DNA of 64,000 nt. Origin: Isosphaeraceae bacterium. GTDB taxonomy: Bacteria > Planctomycetota > Planctomycetia > Isosphaerales > Isosphaeraceae. Positions 34,778 through 42,242 of this stretch are shown here, one piece after another (position 1 is the stretch's first letter; every line of letters starts with the position of its first letter). The stretch lies in assembly GCA_025356435.1 (NCBI GenBank), contig JANXSY010000104.1:1-64000 (forward strand), in the 5' to 3' direction. The position numbers were made by a program, and so were the translations under genes. Below the pieces are notes generated by a model, which did no database searches, was not told the origin of the DNA, and saw only the letters and a program-made list of their open reading frames with translations.

Positions 34778-35929
34778 ATGAACGCGACTCGAATCCCACG
34801 TCAGGCCCCGTCCGCCATCGACCCGCCCCGGGACTCGATGGTGACGGTGCGTCGATGGCTCGAATCGCACGTGAGGGCCGATCGAGTTCCGGGCTCGGTC
34901 CTCCTGCACGCGCCCTCGACCGCATTCCAGGCCCCCGGCGGCGGCGAGAATCAACTCGTCCAGACCGCGAGACACCTCGAACGGTCCGGCGTCGCGGTCC
35001 AACTCTTTTCGTCGTGGGTCGACCGGATCGAAGACTCCCGAATCCTGCATCTGTTCGGCATGTCTCGCGAAGGGCTGGAACTGGCGAGGATCGCACGACG
35101 GCGCGGCATCCCGGTTGTCCTGTCGCCGATCTGCTGGCTCGAACCGTGTGCGCTATATGCCCTGGCCGGAAGCCGCGTGAGGGGGATCTGGCATCGGGCT
35201 AAATGGTCTCTCAAGGGCGTCATGCCTCGGATTGGCGGATGGCGTGACGCCCTGATCCGACAGGCCGATCTGATTCTGCCGAATTCACTCGCGGAGGCCG
35301 GGCAGCTTAAGAGGCTGTTCCGTGCCTCGGACGACCGGATCGTCGTCGTGCCGAACGGGGTCGACGCCCGCTTCGAGCAGGCGGATGCCAGCCTCTTTCG
35401 CTCGATCCACGGCGAAGGAGAATTCATCCTCTACGCCGGTCGGATCGAGCCGAGGAAAAACGTCCTCGGATTGGTCCAGGCGGCGCGACTCATCGGCCGT
35501 CCGCTGGTCGTGATCGGCGACGCCCCTCCGGGCCAGGAAGGCTATCTGGCCGAGTGCAGGAAGGTGGGGAGGGACGCCGCTCGCTGGTATGGCATGGTCG
35601 ACCACGATGACCCCCTGCTCGCCTCAGCGTATGCAGCGGCGCGGGTTTTCGCCCTGCCGAGCTGGTTCGAGACGCCGGGCCTTGCGGCGCTAGAGGCCGC
35701 CCTCGCCGGGACGGCCATCGTCCTGACGCCAAACGGTTGCACGCGCGAGTATTTCCAGGATCGAGTCGAGTACGCCGGTCCTGATCGGATCGGCAAGATC
35801 GGGGCCGCGCTCGATCGCGCGTGGAACGAGGGTCCGAAGCCGGGCCTCCGCGAATCGATCCGGTCGCAATTCCTCTGGACGCACGTCGCCCAGCGAACGG
35901 CGGAGGCCTATGCCCATGTCATGCGTTAG
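34778..35929 (+). CDS. Glycosyltransferase family 4 (GT-B)
   Basis: This 383-residue GT-B enzyme has the acceptor-side PGGGENQLVQTARHL (near 50), NSLAEAGQL, VVPNGVDARF (near 193), ILYAGRIEPRKN (near 220) and the nucleotide-sugar motif SWFETPGLAALEAALAG (near 297), which holds the EX7E-like Glu pair. It is a retaining transferase in the polysaccharide/LPS style. It overlaps the next gene by 14 nt. Confidence 0.92.
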   Translation: MNATRIPRQAPSAIDPPRDSMVTVRRWLESHVRADRVPGSVLLHAPSTAFQAPGGGENQLVQTARHLERSGVAVQLFSSWVDRIEDSRILHLFGMSREGLELARIARRRGIPVVLSPICWLEPCALYALAGSRVRGIWHRAKWSLKGVMPRIGGWRDALIRQADLILPNSLAEAGQLKRLFRASDDRIVVVPNGVDARFEQADASLFRSIHGEGEFILYAGRIEPRKNVLGLVQAARLIGRPLVVIGDAPPGQEGYLAECRKVGRDAARWYGMVDHDDPLLASAYAAARVFALPSWFETPGLAALEAALAGTAIVLTPNGCTREYFQDRVEYAGPDRIGKIGAALDRAWNEGPKPGLRESIRSQFLWTHVAQRTAEAYAHVMR

Positions 35930-37259
35930 CCTCAAGCCGGTGCATACAGGCCGCTATCGCTATACCAAATGGCGTTGGCGAATCATGGTCGGTGCCTTCG
36001 ATTTCGTCGGCTCGATCGCGGCGCGAGCCTGGCGGGTGGCCCGGCCTGTCGCTGTGCCGGGAGAGCCCCGTCGTATCTTGATCCTCCAGCTCGACCACAT
36101 GGGGGACGCTGTCCTCACCAGCCCGCTTATTTCTCGACTCCGAGAGGCGTATCCGACTGCCACCATCGACGTGCTCGCCTCGCCCAGCAACCGCGACGTC
36201 TTCGCCTCGAATCCCGACCTGAACAATGTCAGGTTGGCCTCAAGGAACTGGTTTGAGCGCAGGCCGGGGCACTGGGCGTTGGGGTCGGCGGTCGTGGAGT
36301 TGGGGCTTTCGTTGCGGGGTTCGGGTTACGACCTGGGTATCGACGTCCGGGGCGATATCCTCTCCGTCCTCGTCCTCACCCTCGCGGGCATCCCCAGACG
36401 ACTTGGATGGACGATGGGCGGCGGCGGGTTCCTGCTCACGGATGTCGCCGACTGGATACCGGGTCGTCACGAAGTCGAATCACGCCTCGCGCTCCTCGAC
36501 CGAATCGGGGTCGACACGTCGGGGCCGAATCGTGTCGTCGTCCACGCGAGCGACGACGACCGTGTCAACATTGCCCATCGGCTTCGCGCCGCCTGGCCGA
36601 GACGCAAGACTCAAGCTCGGGCGGTTGCGGCGCGTTCCGTGCAGCTGGTCGGTGCTGGGGTGAATGACGCCTCGTTCGACACGACATGGGCCGGATGGGA
36701 CGAGCCCGAACGAGACGACGCCGACCGCCCCGAAGACGAGTCCCCGGTCCTTGCCGTGCATCTGGGCGCGGGAACGTCGGCGAAGCGATGGCCCACGAAG
36801 CACTGGCAAGACCTGGTTAGACGATTCCTCGACGATGGGTGGCGGATCATCCTGGTCGGCGGGCCTGACGACGTCTCTACCGGAGGCGCGATCGCCTCTC
36901 ATCCGCGACTGCGTGACTGGACCGGTCAGCTTGCGATTACCGAGACAGCCGCTCTCCTCGAACGCGCCGATTTCTTCATCGGTTCGGACTCAGGACCGGC
37001 CCATATCGCGGCCTCGGCGGGAATCCCGTCACTCGTTCTCTTCAGCGGCACGAACCGCCCGAATCAGTGGCGGCCGTGGTCACGAAAGACCATGATCCTG
37101 CGGAATCGGGTCGCCTGTCGACCGTGCCACCAGAAGGTCTGCCCGTTGGCCGATCACCCGTGCATGACCGGAATTCTACCGGAACGGGTCTTCCGATCGG
37201 CCAAGCGATGGTTTGCGAGGCTCAATCGGAGGGTGACTTCACATGTCCCGATCGGATGA
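35916..37259 (+). CDS. Glycosyltransferase family 9 (heptosyltransferase-like)
   Basis: This protein of about 447 residues belongs to the ADP-heptose:LPS heptosyltransferase family. Landmarks are RRILILQLDHMGDAVLTSPL (near 48), the donor-site segment LAVHLGAGTSAKRWPTKHW, and FFIGSDSGPAHIAASAGIP near the C-terminus. A Cys-rich tail (CRPCHQKVCPLADHPCM) matches the C-terminal segment of GT9 enzymes. The ATG at 35916 has GGAGG 9 nt upstream; ATGs at 35910 and 35985 are alternatives. It begins inside the GT4 gene. Confidence 0.9.
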   Translation: MSCVSLKPVHTGRYRYTKWRWRIMVGAFDFVGSIAARAWRVARPVAVPGEPRRILILQLDHMGDAVLTSPLISRLREAYPTATIDVLASPSNRDVFASNPDLNNVRLASRNWFERRPGHWALGSAVVELGLSLRGSGYDLGIDVRGDILSVLVLTLAGIPRRLGWTMGGGGFLLTDVADWIPGRHEVESRLALLDRIGVDTSGPNRVVVHASDDDRVNIAHRLRAAWPRRKTQARAVAARSVQLVGAGVNDASFDTTWAGWDEPERDDADRPEDESPVLAVHLGAGTSAKRWPTKHWQDLVRRFLDDGWRIILVGGPDDVSTGGAIASHPRLRDWTGQLAITETAALLERADFFIGSDSGPAHIAASAGIPSLVLFSGTNRPNQWRPWSRKTMILRNRVACRPCHQKVCPLADHPCMTGILPERVFRSAKRWFARLNRRVTSHVPIG

Positions 37260-37392
37260 GGATCAATCCGTCATCGACTGGAAGTCGTGGCTGGGACTGG
37301 CGTGGATGGTCGGGTTCGGCCTTCTTTATTTCTTGATGATCGTGCGTGAGAAGGCCCCAAACCTGCTCGCACGCTTCTCATCGCAGGGATGA
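37243..37392 (+). CDS. 49-residue single-pass membrane protein
   Basis: This short ORF begins 17 nt before the end of the GT9 gene and has a good GGAGGGTG site 6-7 nt upstream of its ATG. It reads MSRSDEDQSVIDWKSW, then a hydrophobic helix (about residues 17-34, LGLAWMVGFGLLYFLMIV), then a basic tail. The site, the overlap and the amphipathic charge pattern (acidic N-side, basic C-side) support a real gene at the end of the glycan cluster. It overlaps the convergent phosphoesterase by 15 nt. Function unknown. Confidence 0.6.
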   Translation: MSRSDEDQSVIDWKSWLGLAWMVGFGLLYFLMIVREKAPNLLARFSSQG

Positions 37393-39264
37393 GCGGCGTA
37401 GGCTCGGGTCGAGCCTCGGGTTCTCGGCGACGTTCGCCCGGACCGGCTTGGCGATCTCCAGGCGATCAAGCTCTCTCCCGTCGACGTCGAGCGCACGGTA
37501 GGTTAACGTCCCCGAGCGTGGGCTGATCTCGATCGACTGATACGTGGCCACGTCGGCGAAGCCCCTGGCGGTATAAGATCGCTCGGCCAGCGGCACGAAC
37601 TTCTGGCCGCTTACGGAGACGACATAGACCGTGCCCTTAGAGGCTGCGACGGGCGAGTCTGCCCGCATGGGGTAGGTCCGCAGGTAGGCATGGTCGTGCC
37701 CCTGGAGCACCAGATCGACATGATGCTTGTCGAACACCGGTATCCAGGCCGAGGCAAGTTGCGGCTGATCGCGGCTGGGGTGAGACGGATAGACGGGGTG
37801 GTGGAAGACGACGAACTTCCAACGCGCCTTCGTGCGAGTGAATTCTCCGTCGAGCCAGTCGGCAAGCCTTCGGGCCATTTCTTTCGAGTAGACCGCAGGG
37901 TTGCTGTCGAGGACGGCGACAAACGAGTCGGAGTATTCGAAGGCGTATGAGAGTCGATGCGGGACCGTCGTCGGCCCGTTCGCCGGAAAGGCGAATGTCT
38001 TCGAGTAGATGTCGGGGCCTTTATCGAGATATTCGTGATTGCCGACGCAAGGCATCAGGGGTAACTCGTCAAAGACCCCGGCCGCACGGAGGAAGAAGTG
38101 ATCCCAGTTGCTCCGCTCGTTGCCCCGGTCGACGAGGTCGCCCGCGATCACGAGGAAGCCCGCACTAGGGTAGCGATCGTGGGCTGCGTGCAAGAGCTTG
38201 CCCCACTCTTCGAGCCCGCACTGGGGGTCGCCCATCGCGAGGAACGAGTAGTCGCGATCGGAGGCCGGCGCGGTGTGGACTATCTTCCACTCGGTCAGAC
38301 CGCTTCGGGAGCCGTCGCGGATCGAATAGCGATAGTCGGTGTCTGGTTCCAGGTTCGTGAGAACAGCCCGGTGACGATGGATGATCGGGTCGTTCAACAG
38401 ACCGTCCGACTCGATCGGGAGAAACGCACCGCTCGCGGTGAAGACCTGTCCGGTATCCACCTTCTGGAGCTTGATTTCGCCATTTGTCACGGAGGAGTCT
38501 GTCCGCCAGGTCCACGTCAGACTTCGCGCCGGGTCGTCCCCGAACGAGACGACAACTTGATCGGCGGCTGGACCGGAAGGGAGTCGGGTCTTCCAGACGC
38601 GGCCTTGAACGAGTGCCGATTCATGTCGCCGGTCGCGCCTGGTCTGGATCAGAACGGCCTTGGAGAATGCTGCCGGCAGGTCGAGAAAGGGGCGAGCGTC
38701 ATCGGAGTAAGGCCCGATCCCGTTCGTTACGTCCACGACTCTCCCCGACGATGAGGAGAGCAGTTCGACCCGCGGAGTCGTCCCCTCCGCCCGAACGAAC
38801 ACGGTGTATTGACCTCGCGGACGGCGGTCGAGCGAGTTGACGCCGAGCCCTACGACCCCGGCCTCATAGCGTCGCGACCAGACCCGGAAGGGGCCGTCGG
38901 CGTATCCGATCCGGCAGGTCGGTTGGAACCCAAGATCCACCAGCCAGAACGGCGCTCGATCATTATTAACTGCCACGTCGACCGTGACACGGCGATCGAC
39001 CCGGAATCGCAAAGAAGCGCGGCTGAGCGAGTCTCGTTCGGCCGAAGTCAAAGAATGAATGAGTTTCGTCTCATCCTCGCCCAGCGCCGTCAGGGCCTCG
39101 GGCGAGAGGGTCGAGCCGAGCCGCTTGCCGACGCCGATCAGCGTGGTCCTTGCCAACGGCAGCGATCCGGCATCGGGCTCACGCCCACAGCCAGCCACGC
39201 ACAAGAGAAGCGAGACGAAGAACGCCGCGCGACTTTGATTCCGATCCACGGGGGCGACCTCCAT
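37378..39264 (-). CDS. Lipoprotein metallophosphoesterase (purple acid phosphatase-like)
   Basis: This 628-residue protein has a lipoprotein signal (FFVSLLLCVAGC, lipobox VAGC with Cys26) and an N-terminal region of about 220 residues. A fibronectin-like domain (about 235-330, ITNLEPDTDYRYSIRDG-type end) follows, then a calcineurin-like phosphoesterase domain. The dinuclear metal motifs are present: AMGDPQCG, AGDLVDRGNERSNW, CVGNHEY, VFHHPVYPSH and QGHDHAYLRTYPM. This layout equals bacterial purple acid phosphatases. It should act at the outer face of the cytoplasmic or outer membrane. Confidence 0.92.
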   Translation of the reverse strand: MEVAPVDRNQSRAAFFVSLLLCVAGCGREPDAGSLPLARTTLIGVGKRLGSTLSPEALTALGEDETKLIHSLTSAERDSLSRASLRFRVDRRVTVDVAVNNDRAPFWLVDLGFQPTCRIGYADGPFRVWSRRYEAGVVGLGVNSLDRRPRGQYTVFVRAEGTTPRVELLSSSSGRVVDVTNGIGPYSDDARPFLDLPAAFSKAVLIQTRRDRRHESALVQGRVWKTRLPSGPAADQVVVSFGDDPARSLTWTWRTDSSVTNGEIKLQKVDTGQVFTASGAFLPIESDGLLNDPIIHRHRAVLTNLEPDTDYRYSIRDGSRSGLTEWKIVHTAPASDRDYSFLAMGDPQCGLEEWGKLLHAAHDRYPSAGFLVIAGDLVDRGNERSNWDHFFLRAAGVFDELPLMPCVGNHEYLDKGPDIYSKTFAFPANGPTTVPHRLSYAFEYSDSFVAVLDSNPAVYSKEMARRLADWLDGEFTRTKARWKFVVFHHPVYPSHPSRDQPQLASAWIPVFDKHHVDLVLQGHDHAYLRTYPMRADSPVAASKGTVYVVSVSGQKFVPLAERSYTARGFADVATYQSIEISPRSGTLTYRALDVDGRELDRLEIAKPVRANVAENPRLDPSLRRSSLR

Positions 39265-39348
39265 GACGCGCTCCCGTCCTCGACACGAGGACAGTTGACA
39301 CTGTCATAGCGAAATCGCCGTTTTCTCACAAATCCAGTTGCTTCGCGT

Positions 39349-39552
39349 TCAATGAGTGGGTGCGGGCTCGCGGTATCCCCAGAGTTCATCGAAGAGTCGG
39401 CCGCAAGTTCGGCAGAGATAGACCGTCACGCGGAGCAGGCCGCCGTGGCCGTTTGGTTTGAGCATCCAGGCCGAGGGGTCCATCGACCGCTCACAACGGT
39501 TACAGCCGGGACGGGTCTCGGTCGGGGCAGGCTTCGCCCTGGTCATCGACAT
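39349..39552 (-). CDS. Small zinc-ribbon protein
   Basis: This 67-residue protein has two CxxC pairs (CNRC near residue 17 and CRTC near 47) about 30 residues apart, the spacing of a zinc ribbon. It has no catalytic motif. The start is well supported by AGGAGG 7 nt upstream. It could be a DNA, RNA or protein-binding adaptor. The convergent neighbourhood gives no hint of function. Confidence 0.72.
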   Translation of the reverse strand: MSMTRAKPAPTETRPGCNRCERSMDPSAWMLKPNGHGGLLRVTVYLCRTCGRLFDELWGYREPAPTH

Positions 39553-39783
39553 GATGATTCCTCCTGAATGAAGGCTCCTCGTAGCCGAAATTTTAGTCTA
39601 ATCGTAATCGCTCCGGCGGCAAGAGAATTCTGATTTTATTCCTTGCGACAAACGTATCGCGACCGGCCCGCAGGTGTGACTCGCTCGGCCGGATCGGCTC
39701 TGCTAGGATCTGACAGCGACTCGGAGGACCGCCTTCGATTCCGCACCCCGCCCCACTCGTCGCCCACCTTGGAGCCCATTGCA

Positions 39784-40359
39784 ATGACGACTCTGCTTCT
39801 AGCCCTCGCCTTACTCTCCTTCTCTCCCCGAGAATCGCCGCAGCCCCCTCCCGGCTTCATTGCATTATTCAACGGTGAAGACCTGACGAACTGGAACGAC
39901 AGTGGCAAGGCGAAGGGGCATTGGACGGCGGTCGACGGTGAGCTCCGCTACGACGGCAAGGGTGACAGCCTCGTCACGGCCAAAGACTATGGCGATTATG
40001 AGCTCTACGTTGACTGGAAGATTGGACCGAAGGGAGATTCGGGAATTTACGTCCGGGGATGCCCGCAGGTCCAGATCTGGGACGACCCGATCGGCTCAGG
40101 CGGGCTTTACAACAACAAGAAAGGGCCAAGCAAGCCGCTTGTGGTCGCAGACAAGCCCGTTGGCGAGTGGAACACCTTTCATATCATCATCAAAGGCGAC
40201 CGCGTCACCGTCGATCTCAACGGGAAACGTGTGACCGACGACGTGCCCCTCGAGAACTACTTCGATCGGGCCAAGCCACTCCCGATCACCGGCAAGATCG
40301 AACTCCAGCACCACGGGAACCCGCTGATGTTCCGCCGTATTTATCTGAAGACTCTTTGA
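39784..40359 (+). CDS. DUF1080 (3-keto-disaccharide hydrolase-like) exported protein
   Basis: This 191-residue protein has a short signal peptide (MTTLLLALALLSFS) and a concanavalin-like jelly-roll domain of the DUF1080 family. Signatures are GFIALFNGEDLTNW, the acidic DYELYVDWKI, GDSGIYVRG, and ending GKIELQHHGNPLMFRRIYLK. The family is common in planctomycetes, and some members hydrolyse 3-keto-glycosides. The frame extends upstream to 39643, but the signal peptide fixes the ATG at 39784. A terminator follows 31 nt after the stop. Confidence 0.92.
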   Translation: MTTLLLALALLSFSPRESPQPPPGFIALFNGEDLTNWNDSGKAKGHWTAVDGELRYDGKGDSLVTAKDYGDYELYVDWKIGPKGDSGIYVRGCPQVQIWDDPIGSGGLYNNKKGPSKPLVVADKPVGEWNTFHIIIKGDRVTVDLNGKRVTDDVPLENYFDRAKPLPITGKIELQHHGNPLMFRRIYLKTL

Positions 40360-40390
40360 GCCGACGCGTCTCTTCGCCCCTTGTTTTCCG

Positions 40391-40440
40391 GCCCCGACGG
40401 CGATATCGAAGAAATTCGGCGTCGGGGCGTCTTTTTGTTT
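40391..40440 (+). terminator. Rho-independent terminator after the DUF1080 gene
   Basis: GCCCCGACG (40391-40399) pairs perfectly with CGTCGGGGC (40420-40428), with a small inner CGAA-GAAA-TTCG hairpin. It is followed by GTCTTTTTGTTT. This isolates the DUF1080 gene from the damaged MoxR locus downstream. Confidence 0.75.
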
Positions 40441-40547
40441 GGCAATCGTCATGGGTCGAGATAATTTGCGACCATTGACCATTGGTTTGTGAGGTCGCTG
40501 GCAGCTTCAGAATCCCCCAGTCCGCCACCCGCCGGAGTCTTCAAGCG

Positions 40548-40905
40548 ATGGTGACGACCGACGAGATGAACCAGCAGCTTGACGAGTTCCGCGCGGGTTT
40601 TGAGCGGCTCAGGACTGAGGTCGCGAAGGTCATTGTCGAACAGGACGAGATTGTTATCGGTACGCTCAACCGCACTCATCGCGGGCGGGCACGTTTTGCT
40701 GGAGGGGGTCCCGGGCCTCGGTAAGACGCTGCTCGTCCGCACCCTCGCTGACGCCCTGACGCTGAAATTCCAGCGGATCCAGTTTACGCCGGATTTCATG
40801 CCGGCCGATCTCATCGGCACAAACGTGGTCCTTGAAACTCCCAAGGGCGGACGCCGATCTGAGTTCCAGCAAGGGCCGATCTTCGCCAACCTCGTCCTCG
40901 CCGAC
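40548..40905 (+). pseudogene. moxR AAA+ ATPase, 5' remnant
   Basis: The first 40 codons ([20 protein letters not shown] onward) match MoxR-type AAA+ ATPases up to IVIGTL. An extra A at 40668/40669 then shifts the frame. In the shifted frame the protein resumes as [19 protein letters not shown] (Walker A), then [14 protein letters not shown] and [11 protein letters not shown]. It stops there: the Walker B sequence LVLADE-INR is cut after LVLAD and joined to BatA-like sequence. About two thirds of a normal MoxR (roughly 330 residues) is missing, including the rest of Walker B, sensor motifs and the lid. No functional ATPase can be made. Confidence 0.85.
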
Positions 40906-42241
40906 CAACCCCGCAAGCGGATCGTGATCGTCACCGACGGCGGCTTCCCCGAACTCGACGCGATCAAGGGGGCCGAAGGTGTGACAATCGTCCCGATCGG
41001 CAAGAGGACGGGCAACGTCGCGATCACCCGGTTTCAGGCACGTCGGAGCCTGATCGACCCGATCGGCTACCAGATCCTCGCCGAAGTCCAGAACGCCTCC
41101 GATGCACCGGTCGAGTCACGGTTCGAGCTCGACCTGGAGGGGAAGGTCATCGACGTGGTTCCGATCAAACTCGCGCCGCGGGCGACGTGGACGCAGGTCT
41201 TCGAAAAGACGTCGGCGGACGGCGGACGGCGGTCGACTCGTCGCCAAGCTCGACCGGAGCGACGCCCTCGCGGTTGACAACACCGCCGTGGCGGTCTTGC
41301 CCCGACGCGAGATCGTGCCGGTCACGCTGGTCACGGATGGCAACCTGTTTCTGGAGAAGGTCTTCGAGGCGAATCCGCTCGTCAGGCTTTCGGTCGTCAA
41401 GGAGCTTCCGAACGGAGGGCCTACGCCGGCGCTCACGGTCTGGCATCGGAAGATCGTCACGCCTCTGCCGCCGGGTAACCATCTCGTGATCGAGCCTCGG
41501 GAAGCGACTGAACTCTGGACGATCGGGGACGTCCTTCAGAATCCGGTCGTGGAGAAGCAGGACAAGCAGTCGCCGCTGATGACCCATATCCGCCTCGACA
41601 ACGTTCTCATGCCCGAGGCGAGGCAGATCAAGTTCACGGCGAAGGGCTTGGCCCTGGCGACGGCTCTCTCGGGCGACCCGCTCTACTTCGCGATCGAACG
41701 GCCGGAGGGCAAGGGGAAGGTTCTCGTCCTCACGGTCGACCTGGACAAGGGCGACTTGCCGCTCCAGACCGCGTTCCCGATTCTGGTGGCAAACTCGCTC
41801 GGATGGTTTGCCGGCACTCATGGCGAGCTGCGCGAGGCGCTGGCCAGCGGCTCGGTGGCCGACATTGAGCTTCCCGCCGGTGGCGCAGCGGGGGCCGAAT
41901 CGCTCGACCTCGTCGCCCCCGATGGCCGCAAGAAGAGCTTGCCCGTCGCGGGCGGGAAGGTGACGGTCGGCCCACTCGATCAGTGCGGCGTCTGGTCGCT
42001 CAGGCGAGCTGCCGCTGTGACTTCAAAAGCCGTCGTCGACCCTCCGGGACTCGAAGTGGCCTGCAACCACTCGGCCCGGTCAGAGAGCGACATCCGTACC
42101 CCGATCGACCCGTCGCGTGCCGAGACGGCGAGCCTGGGCGGGGGATTCGGCGGCTGGCTGATCTGGTTCGTGCTTGCCCTCGCGGCCGGTCTACTCGTTG
42201 TAGCCGAATGGTTCCTCTATCAACGGCGATGGATTAGCTGA
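40906..42241 (+). pseudogene. BatA/vWA-type membrane protein, 3' remnant fused to moxR
   Basis: The reading frame after the junction runs [19 protein letters not shown], which corresponds to the late part of a vWA domain. A long periplasm-facing region follows, then a C-terminal membrane helix (GGWLIWFVLALAAGLLVVAEW, last about 30 residues). The N-terminal membrane helices and the MIDAS half of the vWA domain are missing. A second lesion is a 7-bp tandem duplication (CGGACGG, 41216-41222 and 41223-41229) that shifts the frame; coding resumes as [17 protein letters not shown] in the next frame. The stop lies 1 nt before the next gene's ATG, as expected for an operon. Confidence 0.85.
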
Positions 42242-42242
42242 C

